From positions 61,930-125,929 of the forward strand of contig NZ_KZ984559.1 in NCBI RefSeq assembly GCF_003574445.1: DNA of 64,000 nt, written 5' to 3'. The stretch is from Streptomyces sp. YIM 130001 (GTDB taxonomy: Bacteria; Actinomycetota; Actinomycetes; Streptomycetales; Streptomycetaceae). A model generated the notes under the pieces. The model saw only the letters and a list, made by a program, of their open reading frames with translations, ran no database searches and was not told the origin of the DNA. Position numbers and translations under genes: made by a program. Shown piece by piece: positions 17,213-25,864 of the stretch (its first letter is position 1; every line of letters begins with the position of its first letter).

Positions 17213-18739
17213 ATGAGCGGCACAGGTGAGAGTCCGGCCACGGGCAAGAGCGGCCGCAGCCGCACACGTAGCCCCCGGACACTGCTCCCGTCGCTGATGT
17301 TCACGGCCCTTTCGGTGTCCGTGATCAGCACACTCGGCGCGCCGATGGTGCCGACCATCGCCCGCGAGCAGCACGTGCCCCTGGGCGCCTCCCAGTGGAT
17401 CCTCACCGCCACGCTCCTGGCCGGCGCCATCTCCGGCCCCGTGCTCGGCCGGCTCGGCGACGGTCCGCGCAGACGTGGAGCCATCCAGGGTGCGCTGGCC
17501 GGCGTACTCCTCGGCAGTGTGCTGGCCGCCGTGGCGCCGGAGTTCTGGCTGCTGCTCGTCGGCCGTGCGCTGCAGGGGCTCGGCATGGGGCTGATGCCAC
17601 TGGCCATCGCCGTCGCACGCGATCACCTGCCGGCCGACCGGATGCGTTCCGGGATCGCCTCCCTGTCCATCACCACCTCCGTGGGTGCCGGGCTCGGGTA
17701 TCCGGTGACCGGCGTGATCGCCCAACACCTGGACTACCGGGCGGGGTTCTGGTTCGCGGCGCTGCTGACCGCGCTGGCGCTCGCCGTCGTGACGTGGGTG
17801 GTGCCGGCCGGATCGTCCGTCTCCGGGCGCCCGCTCGACACGACCGGCGCGGTCCTCCTGTGCACCGGGCTCGCCGCGATCCTGCTCGCGCTGAGCCAGG
17901 GCGCGGTCTGGGGCTGGTCGGCGCCGGCGACCCTCGGATGCCTGGCAGGCGGGGCCGCGGTGCTCGCGCTCTGGGTCGCCCAGGCGTTGCGCGCCAGGTA
18001 TCCACTGGTCGACATCCGCCTCGTACGCAATCGCGCGGTCCTCGCCGCGAACGTGACAGCCCTGCTCATGGGCATAGGCATGTACGGGGTGCTGTCGCTC
18101 GTGAATCTGTACACGCAGGTGCCGAAGGAGGCCGGGTACGGCTTTCAGCTCTCCCTCACCGCCACCGGTCTGATCCTGATGCCGCTCTCCCTCGGCAGCA
18201 TCACGGCGAATCGCGCCGCCTCCGCGCTGGTGTCCCGGATCGGGCTCAACCGTGTACTGCCGCTCGGCACTCTCCTGGTCTGTGTGGACCTCGTCGTGCT
18301 CTCCGTCTGGCGGGACCACCTGGGTGTCCTCGTCCTCGGCACCTTCCTGCTCGGCAACGGCGTGGGCGCTGCCTACGCCGTGATGCCGCTGCTCATCGTG
18401 CGTCACGTACCGCCGTCCGAGACGGGCAGTGCCACCAGCTTCAATCAGGTACTGCGGACGGTCGGCGGCTCGGTGGGCAGCGCCGCCATCTCGGCGATCA
18501 TGCTGGCGCACACACCTGCGGGCGGCGAGATACCCAGCAGCAACGCGTACACCGTGGCGCTCCTGGTGACCGCCGGCGCCGCGTTCCTCGGGGTCGTCGC
18601 GGCCGTGGCGCTGCCACCGCGCCGCACCCGCACCACCGGACCGGAAGACCCGGAGGGCTTGGTCGCCGCATCGAGGCCGGTCACGGAGCCGTCACCGGTC
18701 GAATCGGGGTCGGGTATCGTCCGGCGTGACTCCACCTGA
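17213..18739 (+). CDS. MFS drug-efflux transporter (DHA2/EmrB-QacA type)
   Basis: A 508-residue membrane protein with about 14 hydrophobic segments. Motif A-like GPVLGRLGDGPRRRG is in the loop between segments 2 and 3, followed by the GRALQGLGMGLMPLAIAVARDHLP segment typical of the 14-TM DHA2 family. ATG 17213 is preceded by GGAGGG. It is predicted to export a toxic or self-made compound using the proton gradient. The stop shares bases with a possible start of the next gene (TGATG at 18737), and a TetR gene follows, a common pump/repressor pair. Confidence 0.9.
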   Translation: MSGTGESPATGKSGRSRTRSPRTLLPSLMFTALSVSVISTLGAPMVPTIAREQHVPLGASQWILTATLLAGAISGPVLGRLGDGPRRRGAIQGALAGVLLGSVLAAVAPEFWLLLVGRALQGLGMGLMPLAIAVARDHLPADRMRSGIASLSITTSVGAGLGYPVTGVIAQHLDYRAGFWFAALLTALALAVVTWVVPAGSSVSGRPLDTTGAVLLCTGLAAILLALSQGAVWGWSAPATLGCLAGGAAVLALWVAQALRARYPLVDIRLVRNRAVLAANVTALLMGIGMYGVLSLVNLYTQVPKEAGYGFQLSLTATGLILMPLSLGSITANRAASALVSRIGLNRVLPLGTLLVCVDLVVLSVWRDHLGVLVLGTFLLGNGVGAAYAVMPLLIVRHVPPSETGSATSFNQVLRTVGGSVGSAAISAIMLAHTPAGGEIPSSNAYTVALLVTAGAAFLGVVAAVALPPRRTRTTGPEDPEGLVAASRPVTEPSPVESGSGIVRRDST

Positions 18740-18786
18740 TGATCTCTCAGGACGGCAGGCGGGTCATGAACGAGAAAGGACGGCCG

Positions 18787-19398
18787 ATGGGTTCGGCTTC
18801 GGGAGCGGAACGCTCGCACCGCAGGAAGCGCGACGCGGACGCGACGCGCGCCGCGCTGCTCGCCGCCGCCCGCGACCTCTTCGGCCGGCACGGGTACGAG
18901 AAGGTGACGCTGCGGGAGATCGGCGAACGGGCCGGTGTAGACGCCTCGTTGATCGCCCGCTACTTCGGTAACAAGGCAGCCGTCTACCGTTCCGCGGTCG
19001 CCGAGGACAGCCGCGAGGTGGAGGCGCCGGTGCAGGCGGGTGACCTCGGCGCGTACACCGCGTACGCGCTGCACCGCACGGACCGCCGCGGCGCACCCGG
19101 ACCGCTCGTCCAGGCACTCCTGTCGCAGAGCAGCGCCCCGGAGGTCCGCGCCTCAGCCGCCGGTGAACTGCGCACCCGTCTGATCACCCCGCTCGCCGAG
19201 CGGCTCGCGGACGAGGGGCACGAGGATCCGGTCGGCCGGGCCGAGGTGCTCATCTCCTGTCTCGTCGGTGTCATCGCGCTGCGCTCGAGCAACGTGTTCG
19301 AGGGCCTGGCGTCGATGAGCCCCGAGGCGATCGGCGCCGTACTCGAAGCGGCCGCGCAGGCCTCGGAGGAACGGCCGCCTTCCGGGTCCGGTACCTGA
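18787..19398 (+). CDS. TetR-family transcriptional regulator
   Basis: A 203-residue regulator. The N-terminal HTH reads ATRAALLAAARDLFGRHGYEKVTLREIGERAGVDASLIARYFGNK, given here in part: helix 2 is VTLREIGERAG and the recognition helix is SLIARYFGNK. The C-terminal ligand-binding half is variable. I chose ATG 18787 because AGAAAGGA lies six bases upstream; ATG 18766 and ATG 18739 are in-frame alternatives. It lies directly after the MFS pump gene and probably represses it through the dyads at 17156-17188. Confidence 0.88.
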   Translation: MGSASGAERSHRRKRDADATRAALLAAARDLFGRHGYEKVTLREIGERAGVDASLIARYFGNKAAVYRSAVAEDSREVEAPVQAGDLGAYTAYALHRTDRRGAPGPLVQALLSQSSAPEVRASAAGELRTRLITPLAERLADEGHEDPVGRAEVLISCLVGVIALRSSNVFEGLASMSPEAIGAVLEAAAQASEERPPSGSGT

Positions 19399-19501
19399 CC
19401 GGCCGCCGTGCGCAGGATCGACGGCGGGCGGCCCTCTTGTCCGTGGGCGGGCAGCCGGTCCACGGCCCGGCCTTCCTCTCCCGTGCCGGGTCTGCGGCGG
19501 T

Positions 19502-19585
19502 GTGCTGGGTGCTGGGTGCTGGGTGCTGGGTGCTGGGTGCTGGGTGCTGGGTGCTGGGTGCTGGGTGCTGGGTGCTGGGTGCTGG
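19502..19585 (+). repeat. Twelve perfect tandem copies of the heptamer GTGCTGG
   Basis: The 7-bp unit GTGCTGG is repeated 12 times without mismatch over 84 bp. Because 7 is not a multiple of 3, all frames are read in turn. It lies between the TetR gene and a gene remnant and looks like a slippage-expanded microsatellite. Copy number is likely to vary between isolates or assemblies. Confidence 0.97.
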
Positions 19586-19800
19586 TCACGGCGTACACGG
19601 TTCCGGCCGAACTGCCCGCCGCACAGGGCTTCGTGGCCGCGTACCGGATGCACTTCAGGGCCTGTGCCGTCCCGCCCCTCGCCGTGGAGGCGTACGACGC
19701 CGTGCACTTCGTCGCCCGCGGTATGCGGGAGACCGCCTCGACCGGCGCCGAGCAGGGCGGCACAGTGCGTTTCCTCGGGAAGTACGACGAGGTGGACGAG
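19586..19800 (+). pseudogene. Remnant of a periplasmic binding protein (branched-chain amino-acid receptor type)
   Basis: Directly after the heptamer array, one frame encodes VTAYTVPAELPAAQGFVAAY..., then PPLAVEAYDAVHFVARGM. This looks like the C-terminal lobe of a Leu/Ile/Val-type (Peripla_BP_6) binding protein, where a 'FxxxYxxxF...AxxAYDAxxxLAxA' pattern is usual. There is no N-terminal lobe, no signal peptide and no start codon with a ribosome-binding site, and the frame runs on into the PH-domain gene. I read it as a truncated, dead fragment. The family assignment is tentative. Confidence 0.5.
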
Positions 19801-19884
19801 GACTCACCCGCGCGCGGCCGACCGGACCCAAGTGCAGCGGGGGGAACGGTGAACAGCGCCCCGCGATGTGCCAGGATCGGACCC

Positions 19885-20424
19885 ATGCTGAACGCTGAGC
19901 GCTATCTGGCCGAGGACGAGCAGCTGGTGCATGCGACGCGCCAGCACTGGACCGAGATCGTGGGCGAGTTCGCCGTCCTGGTCGTCATCTGGGCGGTGGT
20001 GGGCGTCCTGTTGTGGGTCGTACCGTCCGACGACTGGGGCAGCACCGCGCGCAACATCGTCCTCGCACTCGGCGTGATCGCCTCCATCTGGTTCTGGCTG
20101 GTGCCCCTGCTGAAGTGGCGCAGCACGGTCTACGTGGTCAGTACGAAGCGGATCTACGTACGCAGCGGATTCCTCACCAAGACCGGCCACAGCATTCCGC
20201 TGGTGCGGGTGAACGACGTGGCGTTCCGCGCGACGCTGTGGGAGCGCATCCTGCGCGAGGGGACGCTGTCCATCCAGTCGGCCTCCGAGCAGGGGATGCT
20301 CACCCTCAAGCACGTGCCGGACCCCGAAGGCCTCAAGCAGCTGATCCACCGGGCGGTCGGCGAGGAGCAGCGGGGCCAGCAGCAGTGGGGCGGTCCCACG
20401 GGGCCCGTTCCGCCCGCCTACTGA
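19885..20424 (+). CDS. Membrane-anchored PH-domain (bPH2/DUF304) protein
   Basis: A 179-residue protein with a short N-terminal region (MLNAERYLAEDEQLVH), two hydrophobic helices at about 28-46 and 55-76, then a bacterial PH domain beginning WRSTVYVVSTKRIYVRSGFLTK and ending around LIHRAV. A Gln/Pro-rich tail closes the protein. Such proteins sit at the membrane with the PH-like domain in the cytosol; their role is not defined. ATG 19885 marks the beginning of conserved sequence; the frame upstream belongs to the gene remnant. Confidence 0.85.
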   Translation: MLNAERYLAEDEQLVHATRQHWTEIVGEFAVLVVIWAVVGVLLWVVPSDDWGSTARNIVLALGVIASIWFWLVPLLKWRSTVYVVSTKRIYVRSGFLTKTGHSIPLVRVNDVAFRATLWERILREGTLSIQSASEQGMLTLKHVPDPEGLKQLIHRAVGEEQRGQQQWGGPTGPVPPAY

Positions 20425-20443
20425 AATCCTCCGCGCGGGCCGG

Positions 20444-21430
20444 TCAGCCGTCGAGGAGGTGGCGGCCCCGGGCCGTCACCCGGTGCACCACATGGACGCC
20501 GCTGCGCTCGCTGTGCACGAGACCGGAGTCGCGCAGCACGGTGAGATGGCCGCTGACGGTGGACGCGGACATGCCGAGGTGCAGGGCGAGCGCTCCGGTG
20601 GTGGACGCGGCGGGCAGGGCCCCGAGCACCCGGGAGCGTCCCGCTCCGAGCAACGCCGCGAGCGCCGCAGCCCGGCCGTCCGGTGCGGCGACGGATGCGC
20701 CGGTCGGACGGACCGGATAGACCACCACCGGGGGCAGCCGTGGATCGGCGATCGCGATCGGCGCGGTGTGGCAGAAGAACGACGGGATGAGCCGCACGCC
20801 GCGGCCTCGCAGCCACAGATCGGCGTCCACCGGGTAGGGCGCGCTCAGCACGGAGTCCCGCCGGACGAACGGGTCGAGGGTGTCGAGCACCGCGGTCATT
20901 CCGTCCTCGAGCCGTTCGAGCCGGCTCTCCCGGTCGGCGGCGACGGTGGCCTGCACCTCGCTCCAGTCGGGTGCGATGAGCTGGGTGTGGAAGTGCCGTA
21001 CGGCATCGGCGATCCGGCCGAGCAGGTCCCGGTCCCCCGTGGCGAGCCGACGGGTCCAGCCCGGCAGCGGCCGGTACCTGGCCGCTTCCCGCAGTTCACG
21101 TTCGAGGCGGGAACCCGGGGTGGCACGCAGCGTCTGCAGCGCCGCGGTCATGCCCTCCGCCGACTCGGCAGGAGTCAGGAAGTCGGGGAAGTACGGGGTG
21201 TCCGCCGGTGCCAGGTCGTGCAGCAGGCGGCACGCGCCGCGCAGCTCCGGGTCCCGCAGACGCTCGGTGGCGCGCCGACGCCACGGGCGCAGGCGTACGG
21301 GGACCCTGGCCGGGGACGTGGTCAGCACGTGCAGCGCCAGGAACGCCTCCCACACCGGGTCCGCGGACCGCGCCAGTTGCAGGTGCCTGAAGTCCCGGTC
21401 GCTGAAGTGGATGCGTAGCACGCCGACCAT
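20444..21430 (-). CDS. ArsR-like winged-helix transcriptional regulator
   Basis: A 328-residue protein. The C-terminal ~80 residues form a winged helix of ArsR type (SRVLGALPAASTTGALALHLGMSAS..., then SGHLTVLRDSGLVHSERSGVHVVHRVT). The long N-terminal part is of the DUF5937 type found in Streptomyces regulators, opening VGVLRIHFSDRDFRHLQLA. The start at 21430 has little ribosome-binding site, and the further-upstream frame is low complexity. Divergent from the esterase gene at 21648, which it could control. The ligand is unknown. Confidence 0.82.
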   Translation of the reverse strand: MVGVLRIHFSDRDFRHLQLARSADPVWEAFLALHVLTTSPARVPVRLRPWRRRATERLRDPELRGACRLLHDLAPADTPYFPDFLTPAESAEGMTAALQTLRATPGSRLERELREAARYRPLPGWTRRLATGDRDLLGRIADAVRHFHTQLIAPDWSEVQATVAADRESRLERLEDGMTAVLDTLDPFVRRDSVLSAPYPVDADLWLRGRGVRLIPSFFCHTAPIAIADPRLPPVVVYPVRPTGASVAAPDGRAAALAALLGAGRSRVLGALPAASTTGALALHLGMSASTVSGHLTVLRDSGLVHSERSGVHVVHRVTARGRHLLDG

Positions 21431-21647
21431 GAAGGAAGCGTAACTGCCGCCGCCACAAGGGGAATTCGGCTGTGCCCGAACTCCTCGGCCCGCGCCCTCC
21501 GCGCGGCTCCCTAGCATCCGGTACGCGCACGCCGCACCCGGCCGTACCCGGCCCGCGGCGCGCGCGGACAGACCGGGATGCCCGGACACCGGCACATACC
21601 GACTCGCGCACCCGCGATCGACACAACCCCCCTACCTGGAGGTCGAG

Positions 21648-22634
21648 TTGAATCAGCCTCATGTCTCCCGCCGCCGCCTGCTCAGGACCGCGGGCGGTGC
21701 CACCGCGGCGCTCGCGCTCGGTGGCGCAGGCGCCCTCGCCTGGTCCCCGTCGGCCGCTGCGGCCGACGACGCCGCCGGTCTGCGGATCGTGGACAGCAAC
21801 GAGAGCGATCCGCGGATGAAGTACTACCGCTTCGCCACCGACGCGATCGGCTGGGACCCCGCGGTCAACGTCCTGCTGCCCGACGACTACGGTTCCGGCC
21901 GCCGTTACCCCGTGGTCTACCTCTTCCACGGCGGCGGCCTCGACCAGGACTTCATGACGTTCGACAAGATGGGCATCCGCGAGCTGACGGCCGGACGTCC
22001 GGTCATCGTGGTGATGCCGGACGGCGGGCACGCCGGCTGGTACAGCAACCCGGTGTCGTCCAACTCCGGGCCGCGCGACTGGGAGACCTTCCACATCGAG
22101 CAGCTGGTGCCCTGGATCGACGCGAACTTCCGTACCTACGCCGAGTACGACGGTCGCGCCGTGGCGGGCTTCTCCATGGGCGGCTTCGGCGCACTGAAGT
22201 ACGCGGCCAAGTACCACGGCGACTTCGCCTCGGTGAGTGCTCACTCGGGTCCGGCCAGCCTGCGCCGAGACGCGGGCCTGGTGGCGCACTGGGCGAACAT
22301 CTCCGCCGGTGCGGCGGACCTGGCGGGCGGCACCGTCTACGGCGCTCCGCTGTGGGACGAGGCGCGGGTCAGTGCCGACAACCCGGTGGAGCGCATCCCG
22401 AGCTATCGCGACAAGCGCGTCTTCCTGGTGGCCGGCACCAGCCCCGATCCGGTGAACTGGGCCGACTGGGTCAATGAGACTCAAGTCCTCGCCGGACAGC
22501 GGGAGTTCCGAGCAAAGCTCGACGAGGCGGGCCTGCCGCACGAGTCGCACGAGGAGCCCGGCGGGCACGTGTTCCGTGCCGCGCTGTTCCGGCGCGACCT
22601 GGACGGGATCGTCGAACGGCTGCGCAAGGCGTAG
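21648..22634 (+). CDS. Secreted esterase (alpha/beta hydrolase, antigen 85/esterase D-like), Tat substrate
   Basis: A 328-residue exported hydrolase. The N-terminus has a Tat motif SRRRLLRTAGG followed by a hydrophobic stretch ending near ASA-type residues (SPSAAAADD). The catalytic part has the VVYLFHGGGLDQDF oxyanion segment, the nucleophile elbow AGFSMGGFGALKYA, and a late His in EEPGGHVFRAALF. It starts with TTG at 21648, six bases after GGAGG. It is probably an ester hydrolase acting outside the cell on an unknown substrate. Confidence 0.88.
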   Translation: MNQPHVSRRRLLRTAGGATAALALGGAGALAWSPSAAAADDAAGLRIVDSNESDPRMKYYRFATDAIGWDPAVNVLLPDDYGSGRRYPVVYLFHGGGLDQDFMTFDKMGIRELTAGRPVIVVMPDGGHAGWYSNPVSSNSGPRDWETFHIEQLVPWIDANFRTYAEYDGRAVAGFSMGGFGALKYAAKYHGDFASVSAHSGPASLRRDAGLVAHWANISAGAADLAGGTVYGAPLWDEARVSADNPVERIPSYRDKRVFLVAGTSPDPVNWADWVNETQVLAGQREFRAKLDEAGLPHESHEEPGGHVFRAALFRRDLDGIVERLRKA

Positions 22635-22952
22635 GGCTTGCGGCGGTCGGTCGTATCGGCCGTACGAGTGCGGTGTCGTCCTGCGAGGGGGCGGCACCGC
22701 ACGTCTGTGAGGGGACGTCACGCGCGTCCGATGCGACGGTCCCTGACGCGCGACCAGAACACAGGGCAGGTCCGGACGCAAGCGGTCCCACGGGCGCGTG
22801 GCCGCACAGGTGAACAAACCCTTCGTTCGGCTGCACATGTGTCCGAGTCCGACGTGTGCCGGGTACCTCTGGCCCAGGCCGGGCATGCCGCCCGGCTTTC
22901 AGGCAGGTGACCGGGCGACGGTGCCCGCGCTCCCCCTTCGGAAAGGAACCTC
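22635..22952. other. Intergenic region with no gene seen
   Basis: 318 bp between the esterase and the next secreted-protein gene. It has no convincing coding frame and no obvious terminator hairpin. A promoter for the downstream gene must lie here, but I could not place it. Confidence 0.4.
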
Positions 22953-23897
22953 ATGGCCTCAGTCAAGATGGGCGTGGCAGGTCGTGCCGCCCTCGGTGCC
23001 GTCTTCGCCGCGACCCTGGTCGCACAGGCAGCCGGCATGGCGCACGCTGCCGCTGGGTCGAGCTCGGCGTACGGAGTGAAGGCCACCCTCGGGCCGATCA
23101 ACGTCGCGGAAGCAGCGCCCACCGCCTACCCCGGCGGGCCCGGGGAGGCCACCGTGGCAAACGTGAGCGTCGGCGGCGTCGGCTCCGTGCAGGGCGTCAG
23201 CACCACGTCGACCGGCAACGACCAGGCCGGCACCACCAAGTCCACGTCCAAGATCGCCGGCGCGGACCTCAACCTCACGGTCGCCCAACTGGCCACGGAC
23301 GCCGTCACCACGACCTGCGATGCGAAGCCGGGCAGCACCCCGACCGGAGCGGTGAGCATCGTCAACGGCACGGCCAAGGCTGTCACGCCGGGCGCCGAGA
23401 TCGCTCTCGACGCCAGCCCCGCGCCCAACACCAAGGTCACCCTGCCGGCCAACGCAGGCGAGGTCGTACTCAACGAGCAGACCAGGAACGCCGACGGCTC
23501 GCTCACCGTGAACGCCCTGCATGTGAAGGCCGCCGGGGGCCCGGTCACCGGCGACCTCGTCATCGGCTCCGCCACCTGCAAGGCCGGCACCGCCGACCAG
23601 CCGAAGACCGGCGCCATCACCGCCACCTCCGTGGACGAGGACGGCGACCGGGTCGCGGGCGTCGCCTACGACCTCAAGACGCTCAAGTCCCGCGCTGCCG
23701 CGCCGTCCTGCACCGGCAACAACACCGGCAGCTGTACCTTCGACGACCTGCAGCCCGGCTCGTACCAGGTCTGCGTGACCGACGTCCCCGACGGCTACAG
23801 CATGCCCGCGCAGCGCTGCTCGGCCACGGTTGCCGTCGACGGCAACCACCGTCACGTCCGGTTCGTGATCCCGGAGGAGCACGGCAAGAAGGACTGA
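22953..23897 (+). CDS. Secreted protein with C-terminal SpaA/prealbumin-like domain
   Basis: A 314-residue exported protein. A Sec signal (MGVAGRAALGAVFAATLVAQAAGMAHA) is followed by a Ser/Thr/Ala-rich beta-strand region to about residue 215. The C-terminal ~90 residues (GAITATSVDEDGDRVAGVAYDL..., then CTFDDLQPGSYQVCVTDVPDGY) have the G-x-Y-x-V pattern of SpaA/prealbumin-like or SdrD-B folds. It includes several cysteines that could form disulfides (CTGNNTGSC, VCVTD, RCS). No LPXTG sorting motif or transmembrane anchor is present, so it should be released. Function not recognised. Confidence 0.75.
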   Translation: MASVKMGVAGRAALGAVFAATLVAQAAGMAHAAAGSSSAYGVKATLGPINVAEAAPTAYPGGPGEATVANVSVGGVGSVQGVSTTSTGNDQAGTTKSTSKIAGADLNLTVAQLATDAVTTTCDAKPGSTPTGAVSIVNGTAKAVTPGAEIALDASPAPNTKVTLPANAGEVVLNEQTRNADGSLTVNALHVKAAGGPVTGDLVIGSATCKAGTADQPKTGAITATSVDEDGDRVAGVAYDLKTLKSRAAAPSCTGNNTGSCTFDDLQPGSYQVCVTDVPDGYSMPAQRCSATVAVDGNHRHVRFVIPEEHGKKD

Positions 23898-23907
23898 CGC
23901 CGGTTCT

Positions 23908-23957
23908 GGAACGGGGCGGGCGGAGCGGCTGGTGAGCCGCTCCGCCCGCCCCGTTCC
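23908..23957. terminator. Perfect 23-bp hairpin, bidirectional terminator
   Basis: The arms 23908-23930 and 23935-23957 are perfectly complementary over 23 bp with a GGTG loop. It sits between two convergent genes, ending 25 bp before the stop of the L,D-transpeptidase gene. There is no T-run, as is common in high-GC actinomycetes; stem length makes terminator function likely. Confidence 0.85.
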
Positions 23958-23981
23958 GCATGGTCCGGGTGGACGCCTGCG

Positions 23982-24818
23982 TCACTCCCGCAGGGCCGCT
24001 GCCACCTCCTCGGCGGTAGGGGGTACGTCCGCCGTCGGGTCCTGGGCGATGCGGTCGGAGCCGAAGCCCTGGGCGATCAGGACGTCGTCGGGGATCCGGC
24101 CGCCGTCACGCTTTCCGGTGCCGGGCTTGGTGCCCCACACGTAGACCCGGTCGCCGACCTTCAGCAGATCGAAGAGCCGCTTGGCGTCCTTGGCGTACAT
24201 GTTGACGCAGCCGTGCGAGCCGGACTTGAAAAGGTCGGAGTAGGTGCCGTGGAACGCCTGCCCGCCGTCGAAGAACTGCGAGTGCGGCATCGGGGCGTTG
24301 TTGTAGATGGTCGAGAAGTGACGTTCGCGCTTGAGGTAGATCTTGTGCCAGCCGAGCCGGGTCTCGTACCCGTCCTTGCCGCTGCGGATCGGCACCGGCG
24401 CGTAGACGACCTTCTTGCCGGTCTGCACCCACAGGATCTGGCGGTTCAGATCCACACAGGTCACCCGGTACTCCCGGACCGGGCACTTGCCCTGGGCGTT
24501 GGGGTTCTTCTTCACCTCGTCGACGAGGAGCAGACGGTAGGTCTTGAGGTCGGCCTTCCCGTCGGCCGGTTTGATGCCGAGGCGGTTCTGCAGCTTGCGG
24601 ATGGCGAGGCAGTCCTCGGTGCTCTGGACTCCGTCCTCCTTGAGCCCGAGCTTCTTCTCCATCTGCCACTGGTAGGAACCGGAGCCTGCCTTGCAGGCCT
24701 CCTCGGCGGCACTCGGGGCCGGGCCCTGCTGCGCGAGGGCGGGCGAGGCGGCCAGCAGCTGGCCGGCCAGGGCCGCGGAGCAGGCAAGCAGCCCTGCGGT
24801 AGACATACGCGACTTCAC
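23982..24818 (-). CDS. Secreted L,D-transpeptidase (YkuD domain)
   Basis: A 278-residue exported cell-wall enzyme. A Sec signal (MSTAGLLACSAALAGQLLAASPALA) is followed by an N-terminal region of peptidoglycan-binding type (LAIRKLQNRLGIKPADGKAD). The YkuD catalytic core has the conserved His in AFHGTYSDLF and the nucleophile Cys in SGSHGCVNM. It should form 3-3 crosslinks or attach proteins to peptidoglycan. I chose GTG 24818, about 12 bases after GGGAGGAAGG, with ATG 24806 as an alternative. Several cysteines in the N-terminal half are unusual for the family and may be disulfide-bonded. Confidence 0.9.
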   Translation of the reverse strand: MKSRMSTAGLLACSAALAGQLLAASPALAQQGPAPSAAEEACKAGSGSYQWQMEKKLGLKEDGVQSTEDCLAIRKLQNRLGIKPADGKADLKTYRLLLVDEVKKNPNAQGKCPVREYRVTCVDLNRQILWVQTGKKVVYAPVPIRSGKDGYETRLGWHKIYLKRERHFSTIYNNAPMPHSQFFDGGQAFHGTYSDLFKSGSHGCVNMYAKDAKRLFDLLKVGDRVYVWGTKPGTGKRDGGRIPDDVLIAQGFGSDRIAQDPTADVPPTAEEVAAALRE

Positions 24819-25001
24819 GCGCGCACCGACCTTCCTCCCTGAGACAGGGGGGTGGGGAGTATGACTCAGGTTCGGTTCTAGGCGCGAGCGCGGGTGTACG
24901 CAGATCAACTGCTCCGCATGGCCGAGCAGATCGTCCGGAACGTGTTCCGGATCGGCGTGTCGCGGGGGTGCCGGGCCGCCGGTCCCCGCGGGAACGTCGG
25001 A

Positions 25002-25730
25002 TCAGGACGAGCAGGTGTCCAGCATCTCGCCGAGTACGTCCTTCTCCTCCTGAGTGACGGTCAGCTCGTAGGTCGACTTCACCGAGGTCCAGGCGCGTCC
25101 GTACGGGCACCAGTAGGTCTTGGCCGGTGGCTGCCACTCGTCGGGGCCCTGGTCGGACTTGGAGCGGTTGGAGGCGGCGGAGACCGCGAGGAGCTGGGGG
25201 TGTGTCAGATCGTTGGCGAAGGCCTTGCGCTGCTCCTGCGACCAGCCGCGTGCTCCGGAACGCCAGGCGTTGGCGAGCGGCACCATGTGGTCGATGTCGA
25301 GGTCGCCGGAGTCGGTGAACGACTTGCCGTCGTAGGCACTGACCCAGGTTCCCGATTCGGCCCGGCACTGGTCGTTCTGCCGCACGTCCTCGCCGTCGCG
25401 TTCGAGGATCGTCTCGCGGGTGTCGCAGCGTTCGCCCTGCTCGGCCCAGTGCGGGAACTTGTCCCGGTTGTACCCGCTCATCGAGCCCTGTTCCGCGACC
25501 TTGAGAGCGTCGAGTTCGGACCGCGCCCGGTCGGCCGTCGGCATCCCGGGCAGCTTCGCGGTGCCCGTCGCCTCGCCGCCGCCCGCGCCCTCGGCCCCGG
25601 AGGACGAGGCCGACGGCTTGCCGTCGCTCGCCCCCGGCGAGACGCCTTCCTGACCGGCCGTGCATCCGGCGACCGACAGCACGGCCACCACCGCCAAAAC
25701 CCACTGCCAACGGCCTTGCTGACGCGCCAT
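25002..25730 (-). CDS. Secreted HNH endonuclease lipoprotein
   Basis: A 242-residue lipoprotein. The signal ends in a lipobox VAGC (Cys23), followed by a Ser/Gly-rich linker. The C-terminal domain has the GmrSD/DUF1524-related HNH pattern: DLDIDHMVPLANAWRSGA, then LLAVSAASNRSKSDQGPDEWQPP, with His in DIDHMV and Asn in SAASNRSKSD as metal/catalytic residues. This type is widespread in Streptomyces and is thought to degrade extracellular DNA, which is inferred here. It is divergent from the GNAT gene. Confidence 0.88.
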   Translation of the reverse strand: MARQQGRWQWVLAVVAVLSVAGCTAGQEGVSPGASDGKPSASSSGAEGAGGGEATGTAKLPGMPTADRARSELDALKVAEQGSMSGYNRDKFPHWAEQGERCDTRETILERDGEDVRQNDQCRAESGTWVSAYDGKSFTDSGDLDIDHMVPLANAWRSGARGWSQEQRKAFANDLTHPQLLAVSAASNRSKSDQGPDEWQPPAKTYWCPYGRAWTSVKSTYELTVTQEEKDVLGEMLDTCSS

Positions 25731-25864
25731 GACCTGCTGATTCCCCTCGCCCTGCGCACTGTTGCGACCGCAGCGCACCCTATCCGCTCCGGACGCCTGG
25801 CACTGCGGCGCGTGGGTACGCAAAAGCGTTCGGCCGGTGGCCGTGCTCCCGCTACGGTGGCGCG

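Noticed and set aside
19502..19585. Coding sequence for a Cys/Trp/Gly-rich repeat peptide
   Set aside because: The heptamer shifts through all frames, there is no start site, and the adjacent homology begins only after the array.
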